In this document: positions 36,101 through 47,571 of the stretch, one piece after another
Numbering within the stretch: the stretch's first letter is position 1
How the letters are laid out: each line of letters starts with the position of its first letter
From: Ctenosaura bakeri
Lineage: Eukaryota > Chordata > Lepidosauria > Squamata > Iguanidae
Length of the DNA stretch: 64,000 nt
Assembly: GCA_948474755.1 (NCBI GenBank)
Contig: CAOLHI010000928.1
Span: 124,001 to 188,000 of the forward strand
Reading direction: 5' to 3'
Translations under genes and position numbers: made by a program
Notes under the pieces: generated by a model
Databases searched by the model: none
The model's input: only the letters and a program-made list of their open reading frames with translations
Told to the model about the DNA's origin: nothing

Positions 36101-38512
36101 ACTAGGCATACTTATAAATCTGTGGACCAGGACAACTATAAAAATATTGGTCAAGCCAAGAGGCATATGGCTGAGAAACAATTGTTCAAATGCCTCCAAC
36201 ACACCTTGAACATCTGTGTCCTTTTCTCAAGGGAAACTGCAGAACATTTACACAGCTTAGCATTCTTAGCAAATATGGCTAACATTCTATTCCATCTCAC
36301 CTATTCACCACCCTGCCTATCTGGTGGGGGCAAAATAGAATTCTGCTGCCTTTAGTAGTTAAGAAGGGAAGGTGTGTACAGACTACAGTTCTCAAAACAT
36401 TTACCAAGAAGTAAAATGTACCAGACAAAGTGCGAACGAACAAACATGAATAGGATTTCACTGTGGTGTGCTTTTGAAGAATTGTATTAAGCTTCATCAA
36501 CTCTTGGAACAGGAGGGTTAGAAATCTAACATCCCAAAGGAGGAGTTCCCTCCCTGGTGGTATTTTCATAAAAATCAGTCCCAAAACATTCTGGCAGAGC
36601 CACTGTTTGCCCATTTGCAACTTGGGGCAATTAGTAATTCTAGCAGCTGCCTCCTGTTTCCAAATGTCAAAGCCATGAAAGCAACACAATTTGGCTGAAA
36701 AAGGTAAAATAGCAATTAGCAGGGTGGAGGGATGAAACAAAATCCAACCACTAAAACCAAGCAGACAGGACACAGACTAATACTCTTGATTTCAGGACTT
36801 CTTGTACTTTTCAGAAAGTCTGCAATAGCCATTACTTTATTCTTTTTAGATCCTTTTAGTGTTTTTGGAGGAAGCCATGTTAAGCACTTTAGACAGGTCT
36901 CAGCAACACACGTCCTGCTTTGCTTAAAAAGTGGAAGTCTCCTGACTGGATTAAATCCCCAGAATGGAGGAGGAGGAGCACAGAACTGCCCTGTGTGTTT
37001 GCCCCTAAGTGACATTATTTCCAATTGTTGGCCCAAAGAAGCAAAGCAGTATCACTGAAGTGGCCAGAGAAAATTAACAAGGTGTCATTATTTGAGTTAA
37101 TTTGTAGGGTGAGTCTCTGTGTAGCTTTGATGTGGCATATTTCCCACTTTGCTGCAGTAGCATGCCTACACTAATCCCAGATTCTCCTCAAATTCTCTAC
37201 TATCTCCCAGTACCAGACTTCCTCTACTGGCAAGGGGCCTTCCTTTCACATCGTCTCCGGATTTTCCTCACTACATGGGACTTCTCGTCTAAGCCAAACT
37301 GCCTAGCAACCTCTTCTGTGTACAGGCCTAACATCTCTGCAAAGGAAATTAGGTTTTGATAATAATCCAGGCTAGCAAATGCTCAATTAATACCTGTGGA
37401 GAATACAAATCGCTACCAGGTAGGAAAGATTCCGCTCAAACTCACAAGGGCACATGCCAACATGGGTATGCATGGCCAGGCAGGTTTGAAACTTAAGTCG
37501 TTTGCTGTGCTATAGTATTATGGGTTTTTTTACCCAATAGGTTCCTCATGGCTTCAAAATTACATTCAAGCACTTGCTTGGAGTCATAATCCATGTTTAG
37601 CTGGTTTAAGTTTACCAAAATGCTCAAGCCCAATTATATTTAAAACCATACATTTTCCTGGAAAGATAATCTAAACAAAATGTTGTGATAATATGGCCTC
37701 TGCAAGACTTATACAGCAGGATTCCCAAAACTACTGATCATCAAGAACATCACTGAAACTTACCTGACATTGCACTGAAATGGTATTTCCCCCCTACTTC
37801 TGTAAGAGAAAAGCCATTCGTAGACTCAGAGTGATCTCTTCCATTTTACAGAATATAGCAAGCCAATGACTCTCTTGGCTGCCATGGCCTCAATGCATCA
37901 AGAAGATCCATGGGTTAACTATGGAAGAATACTAATGCACCCCCTACCAAAAACACGACAATAAAATCTGCCTTAGACAGATTCTGGCTTATTGTGACCT
38001 GAGCTTTAGCACATACATTTCAGGATGCTATACCGACTGCTATACAGGGTATAGAGTGACAAATTAAATCAGGTAAATTTCAAGGTCCCACAATATTATT
38101 TTCCTTTCATAATCAACCTACTTCTGTCAGATTCTCATTACTACAAAGAAGCACTGAAAGCTATCCTGGACACACATGCATTTCTTGGAACCATATAGGC
38201 AACTTAGGGGAAATCTAGCAATCTTGGCTCCTAGATTAGTATAGCCAGCAAACAGAGAAGAGCAAAGCCCTAGCCACTGACTCTCCTAGCCACATTGCTG
38301 CTTGTTTCTTTCCCTTTTGGATTCTGCATAGACAGAAAAGCACATACATACATATATGCACACACATACACAAACAGGATGTCTGGAGGGCCACAAGTTT
38401 CCCATCTGTGCTTCAGAAAAATTAGTCCTACACCAAAGACCTGCATTCTGAAAGATACCGTGTACTGCAATTTCAGACTCATTTTTGGGTGCCTGTCACA
38501 TTCATCCTGTTA
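33129..38512. other. Intronic sequence, largely featureless
   Basis: A fragment near 33820-33880 (CAGGCTGCATATGGCCCAAG) may belong to a hAT-like dispersed repeat. The rest shows no gene, RNA or clear mobile element. The 158-codon minus frame at 36297-36773 has no recognised motif. About 35140-35290 is non-repetitive and AT-rich and could be conserved regulatory DNA, unproven. Confidence 0.4.
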
Positions 38513-39420
38513 GAATCATAGAGCCTGAAGAGACTACAAAGGTCATCAAGTCCAACCCCATTCTGCCATGCAGGAATATACCATCGAAGCATTCCCAACA
38601 GATGGCCATCCAGCCTCTCTTTAAAAAAGCTCCAAAGAAAGAGAGTCCACCACACTTGCAGGCAGCAGCGCATTCCACAGTTAAACAGCAATCATCAACA
38701 GGAAGTTATTCCTAAAATCTAGATGGACTCTCTTTTCCTGAAGTGTGAAGTCATTGCTCCATTGAGTCCTAGTCTCTGGATCAGCAAAAAACAGGCTTGC
38801 TCCATCCACCATGACATCTCTTCAAATATTTAAACATAGCTATCATGTTCCTTCTTAACCTTCTCTTCTCCAAGCTAAACATACCCAGCTCCCTAAGCTG
38901 CTCCTCATAGCGCACGGTTGCTAGGCCTTCTATCATTTTGGTCACCCTTCTCTGGACACTTTCCAGTTTGTCAATATCCTTCTTAAACTGTGGTGCCCAA
39001 GACTGGAGACAGGATTCCAGGTGGTATCTGAACAAAGCAAAACAGAGTGGTACCATCACTTCTCTTGACCTAGATACTATACTCCTATTGAGGTCATCCA
39101 GAATTCCATTGGCTTTTTTAGCTGCCACCTCATGCTGCTGACTCATGTTCAGCTTGTGGTCTACTAAGACTCTTAGATTTTTTCACATGTATGGTGGTCA
39201 AGCCAGGTGTCACCCATCTTATATCTCATACATTTCATTTTTTTCTGCCCAAGTGTAGTACCTTACACTTCTCCTTGTTGAAATTCATTTTGTTAGTTTT
39301 GGTCCAGCTCTCTAATCTGTTGAGATCATTGTTAATATTCACATTTACATTTAAACCATCTTGGATTACAATATGTGAGGCTATCCTGGGAGGCAAACGT
39401 TATGAAAGGTAGAGATTGAT
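38513..39420 (-). mobile_element. CR1 LINE, 3' end (5'-truncated)
   Basis: The antisense tip is TAGAATCATAGAGCCTGAAG then AAGTCCAACCCC. The minus-strand frame 39146-38781 shows [40 protein letters not shown] and [20 protein letters not shown]. Coding similarity continues in other frames to 38540 and upstream to about 39400. It is moderately decayed. Confidence 0.85.
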
Positions 39421-39460
39421 ACTAGACCAGGAGGAAGGCAGTCCTTTCAAGCTTGGAATT

Positions 39461-39645
39461 TAAGTGCTATGATTCCACTTTAACTGCCACTAATGTATTC
39501 TATGGAATCCTGGAATTCGCAGTTTCAGGAGGAATGTTTAGAATTCTTAGGAAGAGAGCTTGAGTGCCAAAGAAAACTACAAACCTGGGGATTCCAGGGA
39601 ATTGAGGCATGACAGTTTAAGTGAAGTCATAGTGCTGTAATTCCA
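39461..39645. mobile_element. Older relative of the palindromic MITE
   Basis: The string GTGCTATGATTCCACTTTAA, then TCTATGGAATCCTGGAATTC and CAGTTTCAGGAGG, is mirrored loosely by GGGATTCCAGGGAATTG and GAAGTCATAGTGCTGTAATT. It resembles the MITE family at 22003 but is much more diverged and asymmetric. Confidence 0.5.
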
Positions 39646-42600
39646 GGAAAGAGTTCTGCAGGTCCAAAATGAAACATCCAGCCAGACAGACCAAGTCTAC
39701 AGGACTGCAACCTGTTCAAGGCCCTTCAACTGAGTCCATAGCAGAGTTCAACAAGAAATGTCACAGATCCAAGACCCACACACACTGACTCATCACAATC
39801 AGTGCATTTTCTTTAATCTCCTGCTCTTTTAAATAAAATCACTGAGAAAGCCTGTGCATGCAGCTAAAAGAAATGAAGGTACCCACCCAATCCAGCCCTA
39901 AGCATCTATTATGGCCTCCACCATAAATAGGCTAATATGTGGCCAAAGTCCAAGGAAAAAAGTGAACTCTTAATTCCAGAGCAGAACAACAAAGAGAGCA
40001 GCCCTGATGGGAAAGGGCAGATTGTGCTGTACTCATTTTAGTGGCAAGAATGATGCATGCCAGATTGTTTCCACATGGGACATGGCATAGGCCACTGCTC
40101 CTTAACGGTATCCACCAGTCCTTTGGGTTTTGTTCTACCTCCTTTTAAAGTAAGCTCTCCACTATGCATTCCAGACTAAAGGCATGTTTCTGGCTAGCAG
40201 GCAAAAGGCCCATTCCAAGATTAGCTGAACTCATCCTGGGTCTTTTTCTCCCCTTCAATCAAGACTCTTAAGATTTTTCAAAAGCATTTCCACAGAAAAA
40301 CAGTGAACTTCAAAGATCAGCAGTGATGAAAAGTCACGAGTAAGAACCTCACTTTTGAGAACATACAGACACAGAATGAGGTGGGCTTGAGTGGGGAGAG
40401 GAAAATTCAACTGCCATTCTGAGCTCTTGTGAGAAATATTTCCTACTAAAATCAACAGAAGCCATGACATGAGATTTGTCAAAGAAAACATTTCCCATGT
40501 TTTAGCTTTAGTTTAATTTTAGTTCTTATTTGTGAATCAGATTGCCCATGTCTGTATTAAAACTAATAAATAAATAATTTTTTAAAAAATTCCCATAATT
40601 GAGAGACATTGTTTTTATTTCACCACTTATTACAGGCAACAACTTCATCTGAAACACAAACAGTGCTTTAGCCTAAACCAAGATCCAGAACAAAGGGAAT
40701 TCTGACTCGGTCTTTATACTTCTTAGAGCATATTAGGGACAAATACAATCAATACAAAGCTAAAAAGACCACATATCACCTGTATTCTGTCCAGAAGCAA
40801 ATCTATTTTCCATACATAAAAAATTAAGTGGTCTGTACATAATAGGATATAAATTGCTCATTGCTGGTATAGCACATTTACGTTTTGCCTCTCCATTCTA
40901 ACCATCAAAATATAAGAATGGAAATATTAATCAGTCCCAAAGCCTATCTAAGCCAATATTATGTTCCTACTGTGGCCAACAAGATGTATAAGGAGCACTC
41001 ACAAACATTTTAACTAATGAGATGGGAGCTATCCATCAAAATACTCACAATCAGCAAGCTAGGTATTTGGGAGAGACACAGCAGAAGGACAGAGCCAGAG
41101 CAGTCTCTAGGAAAAAGTTCAGGGAGGCAACTTTCACAAGGATGGCAGGAAATATCATTGAGGTGGATCTGTGAGGATGTAAGCAGGCATTATTTTAAAA
41201 GAGGTTTCTGGACTGTGGGTGGTCAAGTTATGTACATGGATTTTTCATTTTAAACCTCTGAGGGTTATGTTGAATTAAAGGCCTGTACAGGTCATAAAAG
41301 AAGCAGTCATGTCTGTGTTCACTTGGTAACTGCCTTTCTGAGCTTTATTAGGTCTCCACCTACCCCAACCAGTTATCTCAGTGGCTGGCAAATTGGGAAA
41401 GGCAAAAAGCCTGCTGTAAGCCCACTTAGCTGTGTGCCTGCACAAAGATTTGTGGTCAACAGACAGATGTGCTGAACTGACTATTATATTTCAAACCAAC
41501 TCTGTTATTTGCGGAGGGGGAAAGAAGCCAACTGCCCAGTGGCACATTCCCTCTTCGCCCACCCACAAGTTTGTTCTCATGCCTGGCATTTGGCCAATAG
41601 CTCCTTTGCAGGTACTCTCTTCAGCTATTGGCAAGCAATTCCACAATTTAATCCCCCCCCCCACAAACAATCATATTGGGGCAATGAAGAATCATTACTG
41701 CCAAACTACAGCTTATGATGTAAGAGGCAGTGGAAAAGCCAATTCCTCCAGCAATGCAATTACAACATCAAGTGCAGCTGTTTCTGTGGAATTATGAGCC
41801 TAATTTGGCGGCCTGACGATAAAAGCTGGAAAGAGACAACAAACAGGGAAAAGGCCTGCCCTTCATCCGCTTCCTACACTGATTGTCCTAGATTACAATT
41901 TTGTTATAAAGTACTAGCCTTCCACGCTTAATTTGAAAAAAATTATTTCTGTCCTTCATTTCAGCCACTGTATGGAGTTAATAATACAAGTTTCACTGCA
42001 TCCTCATATAAAAAAAAAGATAATGCCTACCTCTATGCTACCAAAAAAAAAAAAAACCCAGCAAAAAACATTGCCTTCCCCCTCCAGTTTCGTTATGACA
42101 GCCTTTTTTACTTTAGAAATGATTTCAGACACACGTCCCTAGCTAGCCTTCCCATTTGCTCTGAAACAAAGGGACAGTTTTGGACCTTGCAAAACTGTGG
42201 CTGTTTTACAGTCTCATAGATGCCTCTTAACTGATGAATGCATAGTAGAATAAAGTAAAACTGGACATATTCCAAGCAGTCTGCTTGTACTGCTGTTTCA
42301 AGTTTACCTTCTTAGAGCCGTGTGTGGCCTTTTTTAATTTTATCATTTCCGGGGAGGGGGGAAGCATTAATCTTAGACGAGATGAAAAATGACCTCAGGC
42401 AATATTAAGTATATTTCTTTGCTTATTCATATTTAAACTGGATGTTGCATTTAACACTGCATGAATTGGAGGGGGGGGTGACCTGGAGATGAGTAATGAA
42501 GTTTGTAAATATTGTTCCTTTTTTCACAAGAGCCCAAAAGAAAGTAAGTATTTTGTAGGAATAGGAAATCAAGTGAAACACAAAGTGCCTAAGCAAGGAT

Positions 42601-43259
42601 CTGAAATGTATACATTCTGCAAAAGATTCTGGTACAGACAGCCGGATGGACTAGTCTAGAGGGGAAGTGAAGGTCGGCTCTTTTGAAATGCTTGGCAGAA
42701 GTCAATTTTTGATTTCATCTGTACCAAGAGGTATAATCTTAACATTTTTGTTTGTCCAATATGATGCCAGCTATGCAGGAAGAAGGTATTTACATGGCAA
42801 TGTGATGGTTGTTTTGCCTTTCCAAAGAATAGGGAACTCCTGTTTCTACACTGCAAGGACAAAATGACCCTGCCACAGCATGAAAGAACTCTGTTCATCA
42901 GGCCAGCTATAACGGTACCACTTACCACACATTTGATACAAAGAGTACCCTCTTTCTTAAGTTACTTTGGGGGTGAAAGAAGGTGGGAAAGACAGGCAGT
43001 AATTTCTATCCAAACACAATACAGAGAAAAAGCACTTACCTCTTCAGTACCTGCAAGACGTACAGTAAGGAATTTATTTTTGAAATCTGGGGAAATGACT
43101 TTTACAAACAGTTTTACACATCAACACTAACTGACCACTATACAGATCTGAAAGACCTGTATCACTTTGCCCAGCCCTTTGAATATTTAGGGCAAGGGAC
43201 ATGATTTCCATTTTTCCAGATCCTATTATATTCTATCCCACTCCCCAGTGTACAGATAT
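39646..43259. other. Intronic sequence, no clear mobile element
   Basis: It has A-rich runs (42040-42060) and C/G homopolymers. About 41700-41920 is non-repetitive with TAATTT/AATTAC words and is a candidate conserved element by composition only. No gene was found. Confidence 0.4.
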
Positions 43260-43294
43260 GCTTTACACTTGAGGCCTTAATATCACCTAGTACT

Positions 43295-43440
43295 GCATCT
43301 GAAGAAGGGGGTTTGTATCCGTGAAAGCACAAGTTAAAAAAACCCAAACAGCTAGTCTTTAAGGCACTGCCACATGGTACATTGTTTTTCTCCCCCTCCC
43401 TTCCACTTTTTTATGCTGCAAGAGACTAACAGTGCTACTT
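43295..43440 (+). mobile_element. Dispersed amniote repeat (family not named)
   Basis: The string CATCTGAAGAAGGGGGTTTG, then GTGAAAGCACAAG, TAGTCTTTAAGGCACTGCCA and CTGCAAGAGACTAACAGTGC, follows the order of a dispersed repeat I know from reptile genomes (TGAAGAAGTGG, CGAAAGCTTATG, TTAGTCTTTAAGGTGCCAC, AACAGACTAACACGGCTAC). I do not recall its family name. Confidence 0.45.
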
Positions 43441-44237
43441 CTTTAAAAACTACTGCAAGATTACGGAATGATTCCCTCCCACACTACAGAGTTTTATTGA
43501 GACAACCAGAGTTAAGCAAAACCACAGTACAACCATCTACAGTGCATAAAATTGTCATGCTACCACTAATCTACTGAGATGACAGAGCTCAAAAACACTT
43601 TTGGGATAGAATTTCAAAAAGCCACAACTACTGTATAACAATTACCCTCTGGACAGGGATGGGCAACTGTGGTGGGTCTGGAGGCCACTTTTCTGCCCCT
43701 GGCGCCACATGGACAGAAAAATACAAAACCAGAAGTGGGTGAGAGACAACTGCTTGCTCTGAGAAACAGTTTTTTGTTCAACATGGATAGGGGCAATAAA
43801 TTTACGTAAATTACCTCCCCCCTGCAACTGCAGTTCAATTTCTTTGGCTAGAAAAAGGGTGATACAGGGAATCTGAAAGGATTAAGGGCCAGAAAAAACA
43901 GCTTTGGGGGCTGTCTGCTGTCCTAGGGCTGCACTTTTCTCATCCCTCCTATGTATGCTAAATATGAGGACAAGCCCAACTCACACTTTTAAGGACATAT
44001 AGGAAAACTGAGCTATAAAATTTTTATAGTGGAACCAATACAGAAATACTGCTGCAATGCAACAGGCTTAATTTAAGTTAAAGCTTCCTGAAAGCTTTGG
44101 GTACTCTTGTCAAGCAAATTTGATTAAGTTAAGGCTGAGGGTGGTGGGAGAAAGCATACCTTTCTATTTAAAGGGGAGAATGCAGAAATGATTTGTGGTC
44201 AGGAAAGAAAAATATTTTGCATCCAAGCACAGAACAG

Positions 44238-44430
44238 CCTTTACAAACATTCATATTGTTCCAGCTGCTGAAGACTGAAAGACTTTCCATGCTGAACAAA
44301 AGATGCTGATGTTTCCACAGTTCTGTCCAGAAGCAACTCCATAGAAGGACCAAGAACTGGATCATAATCTGAGAACAGCTTCATCTGTGCCACCTTGTGC
44401 TCATTTCTTTGTATTGCATCTTCAATCTGA
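44238..44430 (-). other. Coding-like open frame in intron 1, unidentified
   Basis: A minus-strand frame (Met codon complement at 44447, stop complement at 44241-44243) reads like protein: IEDAIQRNEHKVAQMKL, FSDYDPVLGPSMELLLDRTV, SFSLQQLEQYEC. It has a candidate acceptor (CCTGTAACTCAG) just before IEDAIQ and a candidate donor (GTAAAG) near the stop. I do not recognise the family. It may be a retropseudogene fragment, an unidentified exon or chance. It is not part of NET1 as I know it. Confidence 0.3.
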
Positions 44431-44759
44431 GTTACAGGAACTACCATGCTATAACAAACTTTGCTGCAGCCTTTGCTTTAAGCAGGAGTCAGCAAATGTG
44501 ACCCTCCAGTCCCTTAATGCCCCCAACACCAAGTAAAACAAAAGCAACCCATGGTCAAAATTCAGCAGCAATCTGGTGCCAGTGTGTTTTGCCACTGGGA
44601 TTAAGTGGAGACTGTGGTTACAGTAGCTTCTGAGTTCTATTAATGGTGGGAAATACAATTTGGAGCTCCCCACCCCCAGAACAAACACAGCGCACCTCAA
44701 AAAAGCAGGAGGTGGAAGCAACAAAAATTGAAGCCCCCACACCACAGCACGCAGTCCTA

Positions 44760-44940
44760 GGCCATTTCCGCACAATATTCTTATAGCGCGATTATTCCAC
44801 TTTCAACATCCTATGGAATCCTGGGGTTTGCAGTTTAGGGAGGGGCCACCTGGCCCCTCCCAAAACTGCAAACCCCAGGATTCCATAGGATGTTGAAAGT
44901 GGAATAATCGTGCTATAAGAATGTAGTGTGGAAATGGGCC
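44760..44940. mobile_element. Palindromic MITE, copy 4
   Basis: It runs from GGCCATTTCCGCAC to GTGTGGAAATGGGC, with CTA on both sides as a possible 3-bp target duplication. The arms TTCAACATCCTATGGAATCC and complement flank a GGGAGGGGCCACCTGGCCCC core. It is almost perfectly self-complementary and looks young. Confidence 0.85.
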
Positions 44941-45434
44941 TAGACAGCATTGAATGAAGACACAGAGCCAGGCTCTGTGAAAGGGACAAAGGTGGCAAGG
45001 AAAACGGCTTGTGTTGCTTGAGATAAGGGTGGGTAGCCATAGAAGGTCCAGCCACTGTTCCGCTCTCCCTCTTATGTTTCTTCCACGACCCCCAGACTTA
45101 TCAGAAGGAAATCTATCTCATATAAATGCCTACATGCAACACATTTTCTCTGCAGGATTCAGCACCTAATTCTGATAACAACATGGGTACTTCTCTGATA
45201 ATTAGCATTAAATTTCCAAGCCACCCTTCTTATGCCAGGTATCACTAACTAATATTACAGGCTGCTGGCATGGGTTACCAATTACTGCTACTATTTAGAG
45301 TGCCTGGTCTCTGAAGAACTTGATTATTAAGTACTAGCATCTTCTACTGACATCTAGCGGATGCACACAAAATAACAGTCCATACTTATCTAGTTCTGTG
45401 CTTCAAGAACTGTTCTTTAAGTAAACCTTTAAGG

Positions 45435-46171
45435 CAGTGGTTCTCAACCTGTGGGTCGCGACCCCTTTGGGGGTCGAACGACCCTTTCACAGGGGTCGCC
45501 TAAGACCATCGGAAAATACGTATTTCCGATGGTCTTAGGCTCCATTCCCTCCTTTGGCGGGAGCGCGTGCAGCCACAGCGTCGCCACAGCAGGAGTGGTG
45601 GTGCGCAAGCGTGAGCCACGTGCTCGTGTCCTCCTGCCCTCTGTTCAGAAGGGATTGCAATCGCTCCCCTTCTCCGCTACCGGGAGAACCTCCCGTCTGA
45701 CGGGCCAGCTTGGGAGGGTGGCGGCAGCACGGGGGGCAGGCCCCCTCCTTGCCACGGCCCCTGCCCCACTCGCCATGGAGGCGGGGGCTGTGGAAGGGCC
45801 GGGGGCCGCAAGGTGGCGCTTTTCCGGGGGGGTGAGCTGCGCCTGGGGCAAAAGACAAAGGTGCTGGGATTCCTCCCCCCTCCCGCCAGGGTCGACACTC
45901 TGGAAACTTTTCCCACACTGCCCCCCACAGCGGAAACGAGAGCGAAGCAGAAGCAGAGCCCGGGGGGCGGTCTCAGAGTTTTTCCCCAGGGGAGATGCAC
46001 GGCTCCTCTTTCCCTCCCTCCCCACCCACTCCCGTTCCTGGCCAGCGAGGCGGCCTTTGCCTGGGGGGGAGGCATTGTAAATAATAAATAAATAATTTTA
46101 TGGTTGGGGGTCACCACAACACGAGGAACTGTATTAAAGGCTCGCGGCATTAGGAAGGTTGAGAACCACTG
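45435..46171 (+). mobile_element. SPIN-type hAT element, copy 1 (non-autonomous, GC-rich interior)
   Basis: Terminal repeats are CAGTGGTTCTCAACC and GGTTGAGAACCACTG. The flanks carry a perfect 8-bp target duplication CTTTAAGG (45427-45434 and 46172-46179), the hAT hallmark. The first 110 bp (GGGTCGCGACCCCTTTGGGG, then a perfect hairpin of TAAGACCATCGGAAA) and the last 100 bp (GGTTGGGGGTCACCACAACA) match the SPIN family known to have spread horizontally among tetrapods. The interior, about 45546-46070, is strongly CpG-rich, has no transposase motifs that I can see, and is shared with copies 2 and 3. Long open frames across it are composition artefacts. Confidence 0.9.
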
Positions 46172-46387
46172 CTTTAAGGGTATTAATGATAGCCAATCCT
46201 AAACAGGAAAGATCTGCTTATCTGGTCTCATTCTTGTCCCTATCAAGAACAGCCCACACCCCATGTTTCACACAAGCAAGACAGAGCAGATGACAATCAG
46301 GACAACTAAGACTCTCAGATGTGAAGTGCTTTGTTTGATTGCTGTTTTTTGAGATAATCCCCCAAGGAATTTTAGGGACTCAAGAGA

Positions 46388-46595
46388 ATTGTTGTTGTTG
46401 TTGTTGTCTGCCTTCAAGTTGTTTCTGTCTTATGGTGACCCTAAGACAAACCTATGACAGGGTTTTCTGGGGCCCAGAGTGTGTGACACACCCAAAGTTA
46501 CCCAGTGGCTTTCCATGACCAATCAGGGAATCAAACCCTGGTCTCCAGGGCCATAGTCCAACATTCAAATCACTACTCCATGCTGGCTTTCATTA
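46388..46595 (-). mobile_element. tRNA-derived SINE with BovB-like tail
   Basis: It starts with a GTTGTTGTTGTTGTTG tail and TTCAAGTTGTTTCTGTCTTA, passes CCAAAGTTACCCAGTGGC, and ends with an antisense B box (AATCAAACCCTGGTCTCC) and ATGCTGGCTTTC. It is nearly complete with small internal losses. Confidence 0.75.
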
Positions 46596-47558
46596 CCATC
46601 TAATTTTACACTTACATTAGGTTCTCAATCCTATCCGTATTTATCAATGAATCAAATCCCGTGAATGCAATGCAACTCACTTACAGCAAAAATATGTATA
46701 GAATTGTGCTGTGTAACAAATCTATAAGGAAACTGATTTCAAGAAGAAATGCTGTTTTCTTAAGATTTGCCACCATTTTTTCCAGGTGGAATGCACTAAT
46801 ATACGGCTATGAAAAACTTTAAAATGATTAAAAGTAGCACAGACAGCAAAAAGTATGTTACACATTTCCAAACCTAGTTAGTTCATGGAGGCAATGGGTT
46901 GATTTCTCACCAACATACACGATCCATATTACAAGTCTACATGAGATTGGGTCTCTTTATCAAGTCATAATAAAATTTGCGTGGTAAATTTGAAGGAGCA
47001 GCTGTTGGAACATTTCCTATTCTTTTCTAGAATGTCTTGGCACAAATCTTTTTCTTAAAATATTTAGTTAATTAATCTCATTTTAAACTCATCCACTTTA
47101 GACTTAAAATTCCAAAAAAATTAGATGCTGACTGCCACCATGTATGTCTTGGATTGTTCCACAAAATGACAGAAATCAAGCTAAAGCTGACCTGCAGTTT
47201 CAGCAAGGGGCAGTTGAACTGAGGGTTCAAAAGCAAAAGTGTATGTTGTAAAATCTTGTACACAAGATTAATTTTGGTATTTTGTTGCCTCACTTCCTGA
47301 AAGATCAAAAACCCAAAAGAACTACAAATTGTTTTCCATTGGGAAAGAAAACTGTACCATCTACAGATTCAGCACTCTATTCACAGAAGCATCTTTAAAC
47401 ATTTTGCCTTTTATGAAAAGAACAGGACTGATCCAAGCGAAACTGATAGTAAATGTTTCTTCTAGCTTGTTAATCATTCTGCTATAAAATGGATGGATGG
47501 TTTCAATATCCTCTTTTTTAGAAGTTCACAGTAAATGGACACAACTATTGACAGCTAT
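46596..47558. other. Intronic sequence, no clear element
   Basis: AT-rich sequence between a SINE and the L1 insertion. Nothing supportable was found. Confidence 0.5.
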
Positions 47559-47571
47559 AAAAGCTAATATA

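Noticed and set aside
36297..36773. 158-codon minus-strand frame
   Set aside because: Long for this AT-rich sequence but no known motif, and several overlapping frames on the other strand. Kept only as a note.
45451..46080. 209-codon open frame on the plus strand, with overlapping frames on both strands, inside SPIN copy 1
   Set aside because: It spans a GC-rich transposon interior where stops are rare by composition. The same region is open in several frames, is broken in copy 3, and shows no transposase or known domain.
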